A stretch of 64,000 nucleotides of DNA from Mycobacterium pinniadriaticum (GTDB lineage Bacteria; Actinomycetota; Actinomycetes; Mycobacteriales; Mycobacteriaceae): NCBI RefSeq assembly GCF_026242045.1, contig NZ_JAPJDO010000003.1, positions 124,001 through 188,000 of the forward strand, in the 5' to 3' direction. Shown here in pieces: positions 34,131 through 46,331 of this stretch. Numbering within the stretch: position 1 is the stretch's first letter; the number at the start of each line of letters is the position of its first letter. The translations under genes were made by a program, and so were the position numbers. The notes beneath the pieces were generated by a model, which was given only the letters and a program-made list of their open reading frames with translations, was not told the origin of the DNA and searched no databases.

Positions 34131-35440
34131 GCGAGCCGGCCTGGATACGCCACGCGATCTGGTGGCACCTCTATCCACTGGGTTTCGTCGGCGCCTTCCC
34201 CGCCGCCAAGCCACCGGCGCCCGGCGAGCATCGGCTGACGCGCATTGTCGACTGGCTCGACCACGCGGTCGAGCTCGGCACCTCGGGCATCGCGCTGGGC
34301 CCGATCTTCGCCTCTCGCACCCACGGCTACGACACCACCGACCACTACCGCATCGATCCGCGCCTGGGCGACGAGGCCGACTTCGACCACTTGGTCGCCG
34401 AGGCCCACCGGCGCGGGCTGCGTGTGTTGCTGGACGGCGTGTTCAATCATGTCGGAACGGATTTCGGCCGGTATCGCCGCGCCATCGACGACGGTGACGC
34501 CGATTCGGTCGGGTGGTTCCGCGGCCGCCCGGGCCGATTCCACACCTTCGAAGGGCACAGCGAGCTGGTCACCCTCAACCATCGCAACCCGGCGGTCATC
34601 GACTACACCGCCGACGTGATGAACCATTGGCTCGGCCGCGGTGCCGACGGCTGGCGGCTCGACGCCGCCTACGCGGTACCGGAGGCGTTCTGGGCGGACG
34701 TGCTCCCCCGGGTCCGCGACCCCCATCCCGACGCCTGGTTCGTGGCCGAGGTGATCCACGGCGACTACACCGCGTTCGTCGCCGGTTCCGGTGTCGACTC
34801 GGTGACGCAGTATGAGCTGTGGAAGGCGATCTGGAGCGGCCTCAATGACGGAAACTTCCACGAGCTGGACTGGGCGCTGCAGCGGCACAACGACTTTCTG
34901 TCGCACTTCGCCCCGATGACATTCGTCGGGAATCATGACGTCACACGTATCGCGAGCCAGTTGCGACGACCCGAGCATGTGGCACACGCCCTGGTGCTGC
35001 TGTTCACCACCGGCGGCGTGCCCACCATCTATGCCGGTGACGAATTCGGATACCACGGCGTCAAGGAAGAGCGGGCCGGCGGTGACGACGCGGTCCGGCC
35101 CGAGTTCGGCACCGCGGCACCCCAGCCCGACGCCACCGGTCGCGAGACTCTGAACCTGCACCGGTACCTGATCGGATTGCGCAGGCGGAACCCATGGCTG
35201 CACCGGGCGAAAACCACTGCGCTGCAACTGGACAACCGATTCTATGCGTACGAGAGTCGGGACGGCGACGACGCACTGATCGTCGCGCTAAACATCGACG
35301 ACGCGCCGATGCGCCTACCGGTGGCGGAGCTCACCGGCAACCAGGCGCAGCTGGTGGGCGGCACGGCGGCACCACCGGCGGAGATCGTCAGCGAGGTGGT
35401 GGTCCCGCCGCAGGGCTGGCTGGTGCTGCGTCCCGGTTAG
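34127..35440 (+). CDS. GH13 alpha-amylase-family enzyme
   Basis: 437 residues. All four GH13 regions are readable: DGVFNHVG (I), GWRLDAAYAV with the Asp nucleophile (II), FVAEVIHGD with the Glu acid/base (III) and FVGNHDVTR (IV). It has no signal peptide, so it acts in the cytoplasm, on alpha-glucans or short glucosides. A short C-terminal beta domain follows. It is coupled to the deaminase by ATGA, an unusual pairing without obvious pathway logic. Confidence 0.88.
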   Translation: MSEPAWIRHAIWWHLYPLGFVGAFPAAKPPAPGEHRLTRIVDWLDHAVELGTSGIALGPIFASRTHGYDTTDHYRIDPRLGDEADFDHLVAEAHRRGLRVLLDGVFNHVGTDFGRYRRAIDDGDADSVGWFRGRPGRFHTFEGHSELVTLNHRNPAVIDYTADVMNHWLGRGADGWRLDAAYAVPEAFWADVLPRVRDPHPDAWFVAEVIHGDYTAFVAGSGVDSVTQYELWKAIWSGLNDGNFHELDWALQRHNDFLSHFAPMTFVGNHDVTRIASQLRRPEHVAHALVLLFTTGGVPTIYAGDEFGYHGVKEERAGGDDAVRPEFGTAAPQPDATGRETLNLHRYLIGLRRRNPWLHRAKTTALQLDNRFYAYESRDGDDALIVALNIDDAPMRLPVAELTGNQAQLVGGTAAPPAEIVSEVVVPPQGWLVLRPG

Positions 35441-35856
35441 AGCAGCTCCAGGGTCCGCGGGTCCTGCTGCCCGCCGTAGAAGGCATCCAGAACCGCCAGG
35501 AAATCAGCATTGTCCGTGGTGGCCCGGGCGAACAAGGTCATCGATGAGCACACCTTGAGGTTGTCCGGCCAGCCGAAGATCTCTTCGATCGAGAAGTCTT
35601 CGATGGCCACCACCAAGCGGGCACAGTCACGCAGCCGCGCTCCGAGCACCGGATGTGCCAGGTAAGCCTGCGCCTCTGCCAGCGACCTGATACCGAAACG
35701 CTTTGCCGTAGAGCTTTTTCCAAGCGCAGAAAGCTGAGGAAAGATGAACCAGATCCAGTGGCCGCGTTTGGCGCCGGCACGCAACTCGGTGATCACCCGC
35801 TCGTAGACCCCATCCTGGGCATCGACGAAGCGCTGCAGATCGAAAGGGTCGTCCAT
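35437..35856 (-). CDS. DUF1810 family protein
   Basis: 139 residues with the DUF1810 pattern: FDLQRFVDAQDGVYERVITELRAG, then GHWIWFIFPQLSALGKSSTAKRFGI and a C-terminal DAFYGGQQDPRTLELL. These calpastatin-like domains have no settled function; they occur with NADAR-type proteins. It is convergent with the GH13 gene, their stops overlapping by four bases. Confidence 0.9.
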   Translation of the reverse strand: MDDPFDLQRFVDAQDGVYERVITELRAGAKRGHWIWFIFPQLSALGKSSTAKRFGIRSLAEAQAYLAHPVLGARLRDCARLVVAIEDFSIEEIFGWPDNLKVCSSMTLFARATTDNADFLAVLDAFYGGQQDPRTLELL

Positions 35857-36018
35857 ACTTCAACCGTATCGTTGCCCCGGCGTGATCGTCCCGTTATTGA
35901 CGACTGATTCAAAGTCGTTGGCGGAACGATGATCCCGAGTCCGGCGCGACTCCCGATCGTTAGCGAACCGCGACTTGGCGCACCGACGCGCGTACCGGGC
36001 CCAGGGTGGTGCGCGTGA

Positions 36019-37080
<1,062 letters not shown>

Positions 37081-37094
37081 TCCTCGCAGCACAC

Positions 37095-37130
37095 CAGTGC
37101 GCCTGTCGCCCTCCGGCGGCAGGCGCACTG
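37095..37130 (+). terminator. Strong GC stem-loop after fbpC
   Basis: CAGTGCGCCTGTCGCC (37095-37110), a CTCC loop, then GGCGGCAGGCGCACTG (37115-37130): 15 of 16 positions pair perfectly and the other is a G-U. No U tract follows, the usual form of mycobacterial intrinsic terminator. Confidence 0.75.
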
Positions 37131-37172
37131 CGTTGCGCGACGGCGCTGGGGAACAAAGCAAGGGTCCCCTAG

Positions 37173-37193
37173 GTTGAGTCGATCAGACTTAAC
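37173..37193. promoter_or_regulatory. HAIR-like HspR operator upstream of lon
   Basis: GTTGAGT-N7-ACTTAAC fits the HspR inverted repeat CTTGAGT-N7-ACTCAAG at 11 of 14 positions with the exact seven-base spacer. It lies 13 bases before the lon start. HspR-controlled lon is known in Streptomyces, so heat-shock derepression is likely. Confidence 0.65.
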
Positions 37194-37205
37194 TTTGGAG
37201 GATTG

Positions 37206-39542
<2,337 letters not shown>

Positions 39543-39553
39543 ATTCCCGCGAC

Positions 39554-39603
39554 CAGACGCAGAATCGCGCGGATCCGCATGGATTTGTGCGATTCTGCGT
39601 CTG
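39554..39603. terminator. 15-base perfect stem-loop after lon
   Basis: CAGACGCAGAATCGC (39554-39568) and GCGATTCTGCGTCTG (39589-39603) pair perfectly with a 20-base loop. It lies 12 bases after the lon stop and fits a terminator, though it precedes a co-oriented gene. The arm resembles the stem at 30704-30753, suggesting a recurrent palindrome. Confidence 0.65.
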
Positions 39604-39626
39604 CTGGGCGTGGTAGGAAACATCGC

Positions 39627-39959
39627 ATGGCCTACGACGAAGACCTGGCGAATCGCCTGCGGGAAGCGTTGGCCGCCGAACGGGGTGTCGTCGAGAAGCG
39701 GATGTTCGGCGGGTTGGCGTTCCTGATCAACGGGAACATGGCGGTGGTGGCCAGCGGGCACGGCGGCCTGATGGTGCGGGTACCGCCCGAGGACACCGCC
39801 GGTCTGCTGGCCCGCGACCACGTCGAGCCCATGGTGATGGCCGGGCGCGAAACCCGCGGCTGGGTTCGGGTCGATGACGGTGGCCTGCGAACGACGCGCC
39901 AACTGCGAAGCTGGGTCGTCCGCGGCGCCGACCACGCAAAATCCCTGCCGCCGAAGTAG
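39627..39959 (+). CDS. TfoX N-terminal domain protein
   Basis: 110 residues matching the TfoX/Sxy N-terminal domain: LREALAAERGVVEKRMFGGLAFLINGNMAVV. Single-domain versions are common in actinobacteria without a known role; natural competence regulation does not follow. ATG 39627 with AGGAAA upstream is preferred over the longer frame, which begins inside the stem-loop. Confidence 0.85.
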   Translation: MAYDEDLANRLREALAAERGVVEKRMFGGLAFLINGNMAVVASGHGGLMVRVPPEDTAGLLARDHVEPMVMAGRETRGWVRVDDGGLRTTRQLRSWVVRGADHAKSLPPK

Positions 39960-40002
39960 CGGCCCGTTTAGTCGGGCGCGTCTCGCGGGTATCGGGTGCC
40001 AG

Positions 40003-40653
40003 ATGGATGATCCAGAGGCTCGGAACCTCGTACAGCGGCTTCGCCGGCACGCTGGCACCACGTACGCCGCTGAAGCGGGGATCACCCTGCGGGACGCCCC
40101 GATGCCGCTGTTCCAGCTGTTGGTGCTGTGCATGCTGGCCAGCAAACCCATCGACGCCGCGATCGCCACCCGGGCCGCACGGGAGCTGTTCCGGGCCGGC
40201 CTGCGCACGCCGCGTGCGGTGCTCGCCGCTGACCGGCCCACGATGATCGCGGCGTTCGGCCGGGCGCACTATGTCCGCTATGACGAGAGTTCGGCGTCTC
40301 GGCTGATTGACCTCGCCACCCGGGTCGACAAGGACTACCGCGGTGACCTTCGAATGCTGGCCCGGCTCGCCAAACCCGACGTGCGGGCCGCGAAGCTGTT
40401 GCTCAAACAGTTCAACGGCATCGGCGACACCGGCGCCGACATCTTCCTGCGCGAGGTGCAGGATCTGTGGCCCTGGGTGCGGCCATATTTCGACAAGCGG
40501 GCGCTGGCCGGCGCGGACGCTCTCGGACTGCCCCGCGACGCGGCCAAGCTGGCCGCACTCACCGGTCGCACGATCGCGCCGCTGGCCGCGGCCCTGGTGC
40601 GGATCACCCTCGACGACGGCGTGCGCGATCAGGTCTGCTCGGTGCGCGCGTAG
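40003..40653 (+). CDS. Endonuclease III-like HhH-GPD DNA glycosylase-family protein
   Basis: 216 residues, all-helical. The helix-hairpin-helix region LLKQFNGIGDTGADIFLREV and the preceding PLFQLLVLCMLASKPID match the endonuclease III superfamily. The C-terminal four-cysteine iron-sulfur loop of Nth is absent, and I do not see the classical Lys of the bifunctional enzymes. DNA-repair activity is therefore uncertain. The start is ATG 40003, shorter than the open frame. Confidence 0.75.
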   Translation: MDDPEARNLVQRLRRHAGTTYAAEAGITLRDAPMPLFQLLVLCMLASKPIDAAIATRAARELFRAGLRTPRAVLAADRPTMIAAFGRAHYVRYDESSASRLIDLATRVDKDYRGDLRMLARLAKPDVRAAKLLLKQFNGIGDTGADIFLREVQDLWPWVRPYFDKRALAGADALGLPRDAAKLAALTGRTIAPLAAALVRITLDDGVRDQVCSVRA

Positions 40654-40662
40654 CCCTGTCCG

Positions 40663-41397
40663 TCACGGAGCGAGCAGTCGCTCTCGGGCCGTTGCGAATT
40701 CGGCTTCGGTGAGGTCGCCGCGATCCCGCATGGTCTTCAACATCTGCAGCCGTTCGGCGACATCGGGCTCGAGATCGGTGGGTTGTGGAGCGGCCCGCAG
40801 GACGGGCTCGTCGTCGATCAGCTCGACATGGTTTGGCCGGCCCGGATCGACGCGGACCGCCACCCGATCGTCCGGCTCGGGAACCTCGCCGAGGGTGAAC
40901 GTGCCGGTCAGCTGCGCCTCGTAAGGTGGCGCACCGTCGGATCGTTCAATTCTCAGCCGCAGGACGCGCCGGCCGGCGTCCTTGTTGACCACGACGTTGA
41001 ACATGGGCCGGATCACCGCGAGCACGATGCCGGCGCCCCGTACGCCGTCGCGGCGCAGCCGATCCACCCGCGACACCGCGACCACCAGCCAGCTCGCATA
41101 ACCGAGGACGACGGCCGTCCAGACCCCGAGCCACCACGGCGACAGCGGAGCTGTCCAGTCCGCGGCCCACGGCACCACCGACGAGATGATCCATCCCGGC
41201 AGCACCGGCAGCGGCGCCCGACGCGACATCATCAGGAACACCACGAACTGCGCGACATAACCGGCGAGCCACACCCCGAGCACCCAGCCGGTGGCCGGCC
41301 CACTGCCCGCCTGGTCGAGCATTCGGGCGCCGACCAGGGCCGGCACCACGATCAGCACCCACCACAACGCCGAGAGGCCCGCGATCGTCCGCGACAT
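40663..41397 (-). CDS. Membrane protein with C-terminal SHOCT domain
   Basis: About 244 residues. Four hydrophobic segments in the N-terminal half (GLSALWWVLIVVPALVGA, VLGVWLAGYVAQFVVFLMM and two more) are followed by a beta-rich cytosolic part and a SHOCT-type helical pair at the end (ERLQMLKTMRDRGDLTEAEF). SHOCT domains are short oligomerisation modules. The specific role is unknown. GTG 41400 is an alternative start. Confidence 0.8.
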   Translation of the reverse strand: MSRTIAGLSALWWVLIVVPALVGARMLDQAGSGPATGWVLGVWLAGYVAQFVVFLMMSRRAPLPVLPGWIISSVVPWAADWTAPLSPWWLGVWTAVVLGYASWLVVAVSRVDRLRRDGVRGAGIVLAVIRPMFNVVVNKDAGRRVLRLRIERSDGAPPYEAQLTGTFTLGEVPEPDDRVAVRVDPGRPNHVELIDDEPVLRAAPQPTDLEPDVAERLQMLKTMRDRGDLTEAEFATARERLLAP

Positions 41398-41430
41398 CAC
41401 CGGGCCACGGTATACCGGGTCACGACGAGC

Positions 41431-43800
41431 TCAGGACCGCGCCTCGGCGGCGACCAGCCGCGCCGTGGGCTCGCCGTCCGGGGCGAGCACGGTGACCAGG
41501 CCGGCCGACCCGTCGACGCGGACCCGCATACCGGTGCGCAGCCTCAGCGCGCAGTCGCCGATACCGGCGACCCACGGCACACCGATCATCGACGCGTCGG
41601 CCAGTACCGATCCACCGTCGGTCAGCACGGCTGCGGGTGCGCCCAGCAGCGCGACGGGTTCGACGTCGGCGGAGCAGATGACCGCGATCTCGCCGGCCTG
41701 CAGTCCCACCTCGGCGGCCGAGTCAACCACCCGGATGGCGCCCTCGACTATGCCGGGAACCACGCTCGTGCCGCGCAGTTCCTCGGCGACCCGGGCGGGA
41801 TCAGGGGCGACGACCGCCCGCCATCGGGTATCGATCACGGCGGGCGGCCGGACGGCCTGCAACCGTTCCCGCTCGGCGACGCGACGTTTCACGCGCAACC
41901 GGCTGTCGGCGGGCGAGGCCAAGGCCTCTTCGAGGGTCAGGTAGTAGATGTCATCACGTCCCGCCAGCATGTCCTCGGCCACCAGGCGAGCGCCCAATTC
42001 CCGCACCGCCAATCGCAATTGATGGGTGAAGCGCAGGGTGGTGTCATACGCCGACACCCGACATGCCTGCGCGCCTGGCATTTTCGGCTCCTCGTCGTGC
42101 ACATGCGAACCCGGAACCCGTTCGGCTGCGGCGAGGAGGGCGTCCGGATTGTCGGCCAACACCGGCGCCGCCAGCTCGGCGGCCCCCGGCCCGCGGTGGC
42201 CGATATGAGCCAGCACGGTGTCGAACGCGGTGGCCAACATCGGCGCCGCGGCGCGCGCGGCTGCCACATCGCCGGACTCCAGCGCGGTCCGCGCATAGGG
42301 GTGCGCACGCAGCACACGCGCCAGAGAATCGATCTCGGATCGAATGCTCACCGTCTCACCCGCGCCGTCCAGCTGCGCCGGGGCCACCTCGGCGAGCAGC
42401 ACGGCGAGCGCGGTCAGGACCCACCCTTCGTGGACTCGACTGCGCAACAACCGGATTCGCGCCGCAAGCTGGGCGTCGTGCAGCACACCGAACCTGGCGG
42501 GGCCGCGCCGCTCGGCATCGGAGTCCGCACGGTAGGCCCGCAGGTGCCTGCCGTACATCCGCGCCGAAGAGATCAAGCGGGTCGTCGACATGGCGCCGGT
42601 GATCGACACCAGCCGTCCGGGAGCGACACCAGGCCGGCCCGCCGGGGCACGAAGTCGGCGGGACAGGCCGGCCGCCCGGACCGGGAGTCGAGGTTCGGCG
42701 GCGGCCAGGGCCGACGAGCCGAGATAGACCCGGTGACCGAACACGGCGAACAGCCTGCTCTCCCATTCGCCGGCCACCGGGTCGCGCAAATCCAGCAGCT
42801 GCGACAGCGTCCGTCCGGCGGCGCGCAGTCCGGTCAGGTGCACATCCAGCGACATCGGGCTGAGCGGTTCGGCGGTGGCGTCCTGCAGTGGAGTCACGAC
42901 GAACTCTGCGAACCGCGGGTCGATGCGGTCGTCGAATTCTCCGTCGGCACCGTCGAATGCCGCGCCGACCAGGTTCGGGCCGCCCGCTCTGGGCACATTC
43001 GCGACCGGCATCGGGATTCGTCCGGGCGCGGCGACCGCCCCGTCGGGGCCGACTTTGCGGCCTTCCAACCCACGTACCGTGTCGGCTACGGCATCGGTTG
43101 CACCCCAACCGCATTCGAATCCCCACACAGTGGGCAGGGCGGCCAGGTCCATCGGCGGGCACAGCTGAGGCCAACCGGGCACACCGCGTACTTTCGGCCG
43201 CGGGTCGGCACCGCCGAGGACCTGCTGCGCCGCGACGGCCGTGATCGAGTCGGCGGTCGCGAGGTCGACCACGCCGGTGCGGTCGGTGCCGACGGCGGCG
43301 ACCAGGAATCGGATCAGGTCATCGACGTGCAGCACATGCGGCACCGCGCCGGCGCCGACCTCGAGCAGCGCGGCCACCGACCGGCAGACCAGCGCGTCGG
43401 CCTGCCGGCCCACCGGCGCCGCGATCCGCACGACGAGGTTCGGCGCCCATCCCGTGCTGACCAGGTCTTCGGCTTGCTGCCACGAGCGCGGTGCGAGCAG
43501 CGCCAGTGACGGGAATACGATCCGCGAACCGCCCCGCGCGGCCGCGTCGCAGACGCGGGCGACTTCGGCGGAGCGAATCGCATCCCGGCCCGCGGGGGGC
43601 AGAAGAACGACCACGTCGGCCTTCTGGGCCAACGGGTACAGGACCGGGTGGGTCAGGGCGGCGCAGAAGAAATCGACGCCGGGATCGAGGTCACGGTGGG
43701 GTCGTTCGGCGATGCCGTGGACCTGATGGCCGGCCGCCAGCAAACTTTCGGCGAGGGCGCGACCCAGCTCTCCGGTGACCTCGGTGAGCAAGATCCGCAT
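41431..43800 (-). CDS. NAD-dependent epimerase-like / PEP-utilising mobile-domain fusion
   Basis: 789 residues. Residues 1-200 form an SDR/epimerase-like Rossmann domain, opening MRILLTEVTGELGRALAESL with a degenerate glycine loop. The central part is helical and unassigned. The last 110 residues resemble the swivelling PEP-utiliser domain (GTSVVPGIVEGAIRVV, then LTDGGSVLADASMIGVPWVAGIG), but the phospho-His of true PEP enzymes (TxGGxxxHxA) is replaced by the DGGSVLADA stretch. The combination recalls the M. tuberculosis protein Rv2047c (from memory). The function is unknown; ATG 43800 is the start most like an epimerase. Confidence 0.75.
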   Translation of the reverse strand: MRILLTEVTGELGRALAESLLAAGHQVHGIAERPHRDLDPGVDFFCAALTHPVLYPLAQKADVVVLLPPAGRDAIRSAEVARVCDAAARGGSRIVFPSLALLAPRSWQQAEDLVSTGWAPNLVVRIAAPVGRQADALVCRSVAALLEVGAGAVPHVLHVDDLIRFLVAAVGTDRTGVVDLATADSITAVAAQQVLGGADPRPKVRGVPGWPQLCPPMDLAALPTVWGFECGWGATDAVADTVRGLEGRKVGPDGAVAAPGRIPMPVANVPRAGGPNLVGAAFDGADGEFDDRIDPRFAEFVVTPLQDATAEPLSPMSLDVHLTGLRAAGRTLSQLLDLRDPVAGEWESRLFAVFGHRVYLGSSALAAAEPRLPVRAAGLSRRLRAPAGRPGVAPGRLVSITGAMSTTRLISSARMYGRHLRAYRADSDAERRGPARFGVLHDAQLAARIRLLRSRVHEGWVLTALAVLLAEVAPAQLDGAGETVSIRSEIDSLARVLRAHPYARTALESGDVAAARAAAPMLATAFDTVLAHIGHRGPGAAELAAPVLADNPDALLAAAERVPGSHVHDEEPKMPGAQACRVSAYDTTLRFTHQLRLAVRELGARLVAEDMLAGRDDIYYLTLEEALASPADSRLRVKRRVAERERLQAVRPPAVIDTRWRAVVAPDPARVAEELRGTSVVPGIVEGAIRVVDSAAEVGLQAGEIAVICSADVEPVALLGAPAAVLTDGGSVLADASMIGVPWVAGIGDCALRLRTGMRVRVDGSAGLVTVLAPDGEPTARLVAAEARS

Positions 43801-43886
43801 GCCAGGCCCCATTTCCCCCGTCCCGCTCCGACGAGAATAGGCAGGTCCCCGGGAAATTATCGACCTTTGGCCGCTGCCCGACAAGG

Positions 43887-45353
43887 TCAGGCGAGGGTGG
43901 CCCGACCGTCGACGTGCACCCGCACCTTGGCTCCGGCGATGTCGTCGGCCACGGTCACCGCGGCCGCTTCGGGATCGTCGATGAGGGCGAGCGCGCGGGC
44001 ATCATCGCCGGTCCGCACCGCGAGGAACGTTTTTTGCGGGCGGCCGTCGCGGTCGAACGGTGTGGTCCAGGACTCCACGGTCCCGTCCCCCTCCCACTCG
44101 ACCAGGGCCGTTCGGGTGGGCTCGCGGTCCACCGCCGGCTGGACGTCCTCCCAGCGGAACGCGGCCGGCGGCGGGGTGGCGCTGTAGACCCCGAAGCTGT
44201 GCTTGGTGAGGTAGCCGCCGTTGGCGGTGATCAGGCCGTGGGCGGCCGGGTTGGCGCGCAACAGCCCGGCCATCGTGGCGATGGAGTGCATGACGTAGTT
44301 GTTCCACGGGCCACCGGCGAAGGTCAGCCCGCCGGTGACCGTCAACGGCCGCCCAGGGTCGTCGGTGGGCAACCCGAGCTCATGGGCGGCCACCTGAACC
44401 GCCGACGGGAAACACGAATACACGTCGATGTGGTCGAGATCGTCGACACCGATGCCGGCCAGTTCGAGCGCGCGGCGGCCGGCGATCCGGATCGCCGGGG
44501 ACCGGTGCAGTTCGTGGCGTTCGGCGACGGCGTAGGTGTCGTGAGAATCGGTGCCGGAGTACGGAAAGACCCACTGATCACGCGGGATCTGGAGGTAGGT
44601 CGCCTTCTCAACGGAGCACAGGACGACGACGGCGGCCTGGTTGACCATGTTGTTGGAGTTCATCAGCTTCGGATAGGGCCAGCTGATCATCCGGTTGTCC
44701 GAGCTGGGCTGCCCGATCTGCTCGGCGCTGCGGGGCTGGCGGCTCCACGCGTGCGGGTTGGCCGCGGCCACCTCGCTGAACCGCGCCCACAGCGCGGCGA
44801 TCCGGTGCTGATGCTCGTCGACGGTCTCGCCGTTGGCGATCCGCAATGCCTGCTCGAACAGCGGATAGACGAACGCAGGGCGATCGAGCCCGATGCGATC
44901 CTCGGCCGGGCCCGACATCGGGACGTCCTCGCCGCCCGGCGGCACCGGCACCGTGTCGTCCTGGCGGGTCCAGTCCGGTTTGATTCCCTTGGCGCGCAAA
45001 CGCATTCGAGTGCGCCAGGATTCACCCCCGGCCAGCAGGACGACGTCGGCGCGACCGTCCTGGATATCCAGGCACGCCTGGTTCACCAGCGACTGCGGGG
45101 TGTTGCCGCCGACCCCGGTGTAGCGGGTCGCGGCGTCGGCGGCGCCGATCCGCTGCCCCAACAGCGCTCCGGGATCGCGGTAGCGCCATGAGAGCAGGTT
45201 GACCACCCGGATCGCGTCGACGGCCTGCAGCACCCGCGGGTCGGCGGCCTCCCGCGCGGCGGCGACCATCAGGTCGACCGGCTCGACCTGCAGTTCGTCG
45301 TCGCGTTGATTGACCTGACCCGCGCCGACCAGGACCGGCGTCCGAGCATCCAT
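43887..45353 (-). CDS. Thiolase-like protein (TLP1/Rv1867 type)
   Basis: 488 residues with the thiolase fold and a C-terminal OB-like extension, as in mycobacterial thiolase-like proteins. The usual catalytic set appears lost: the NxxCASG nucleophile region reads GVGGNTPQSLVNQ with no Cys at that position, the GHP histidine motif is GGPWNNYVMH, and the CxGxG motif is NGGYLTKHSF. It therefore probably lacks thiolase chemistry. Known TLP1 is monomeric. Its neighbours are an alpha/beta hydrolase and the epimerase fusion; the CoA-transferase (Rv1866-like) lies 3 kb away. Confidence 0.82.
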   Translation of the reverse strand: MDARTPVLVGAGQVNQRDDELQVEPVDLMVAAAREAADPRVLQAVDAIRVVNLLSWRYRDPGALLGQRIGAADAATRYTGVGGNTPQSLVNQACLDIQDGRADVVLLAGGESWRTRMRLRAKGIKPDWTRQDDTVPVPPGGEDVPMSGPAEDRIGLDRPAFVYPLFEQALRIANGETVDEHQHRIAALWARFSEVAAANPHAWSRQPRSAEQIGQPSSDNRMISWPYPKLMNSNNMVNQAAVVVLCSVEKATYLQIPRDQWVFPYSGTDSHDTYAVAERHELHRSPAIRIAGRRALELAGIGVDDLDHIDVYSCFPSAVQVAAHELGLPTDDPGRPLTVTGGLTFAGGPWNNYVMHSIATMAGLLRANPAAHGLITANGGYLTKHSFGVYSATPPPAAFRWEDVQPAVDREPTRTALVEWEGDGTVESWTTPFDRDGRPQKTFLAVRTGDDARALALIDDPEAAAVTVADDIAGAKVRVHVDGRATLA

Positions 45354-45478
45354 CGACGGTCCCTTCCATAGTCGCGGCGGCGTTGTCCGGTTTGACGCCC
45401 GTCAAAACGTAGCATCGCGATGCCGGCAGCCCGACGGGTGCCTCCCGCCGTCGCCGTCGAGCATGCCAGGATGTCGCC

Positions 45479-46225
45479 ATGACGGTCGTTCTGGTACACG
45501 GCAATCCGGAGACCGAGGTGATCTGGGGCTCGCTGGTCGAGACACTCGGGCGCGACGACGTTGTGCGGTTGTCCCCACCCGGATTCGGTGCCCCGCTACC
45601 CGAGGACTTCCCGGCGACGATGGTGGCTTACCGGGACTGGCTGGAGGCCGAGCTGGAACGCTTCGACACCCCAGTCGACGTGGTCGGCCACGACTGGGGC
45701 GGCGGGCACGTGCTCAACGTCGTGATGCACCGCCCGGAACTGGTGCGTAGCTGGGCCAGTGACATTCTGGGCGTGATGCATCCCGACTACGTGTGGCACG
45801 ACATGGCCCAGGTGTGGCAAACCCCGGGCGCCGGAGAAGAACTGGTCGAGGCGATGGTCGGCGGCCCCTTCGAGGACCGGGTCGCCCAGATGACGACGTT
45901 GGGCATCTCCGACGCCGTCGCCACCGAACTGGCGCTGGCACAGGGCCCGGAGATGGGCCGGGCGATCCTGGCGCTATACCGCTCGGCCGCTCAGCCGGCG
46001 GTCGCCGAGGCGGGCCGGATGCTGGCCAACGCCACTGCGCGTCCGGGGTTGTCCCTGCTGGCCACCGAGGACCATTTCGTCGGCAGCGTCGAGCAGCGGC
46101 GCGCGGCGGCCGGGGAAGCCGGGGCCCGCACCGAGGTGCTCGACGGGCTCGGGCACTGGTGGATGCTGCAGGATCCGGCGCGGGCGGCGCAGGCCCTGAC
46201 CACATTCTGGGATTCGCTCGACTAG
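45479..46225 (+). CDS. Alpha/beta hydrolase
   Basis: 248 residues. The N-terminal strand MTVVLVHGNPE supplies the oxyanion HGN, and the nucleophile elbow GHDWGG has an Asp, as in haloalkane dehalogenases and epoxide hydrolases. The catalytic His is in GLGHWWMLQDP. The substrate is unknown. It is divergent from the thiolase-like gene. Confidence 0.85.
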   Translation: MTVVLVHGNPETEVIWGSLVETLGRDDVVRLSPPGFGAPLPEDFPATMVAYRDWLEAELERFDTPVDVVGHDWGGGHVLNVVMHRPELVRSWASDILGVMHPDYVWHDMAQVWQTPGAGEELVEAMVGGPFEDRVAQMTTLGISDAVATELALAQGPEMGRAILALYRSAAQPAVAEAGRMLANATARPGLSLLATEDHFVGSVEQRRAAAGEAGARTEVLDGLGHWWMLQDPARAAQALTTFWDSLD

Positions 46226-46331
46226 GTCATCTCGGTACACGGGCTCAAACCGGTCGATCGCACCCCAAAGGATTTGCTTCTCCCCCAGCTGGGTAAGCGA
46301 ACTCGTCCCCAAACAAGGAAGTGAGGGCCGC

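Noticed and set aside
40783-43509. 908-residue plus-strand open frame
   Set aside because: It lies opposite the SHOCT and epimerase-fusion genes, has Arg/His-rich shadow composition, no domains and no conserved start.
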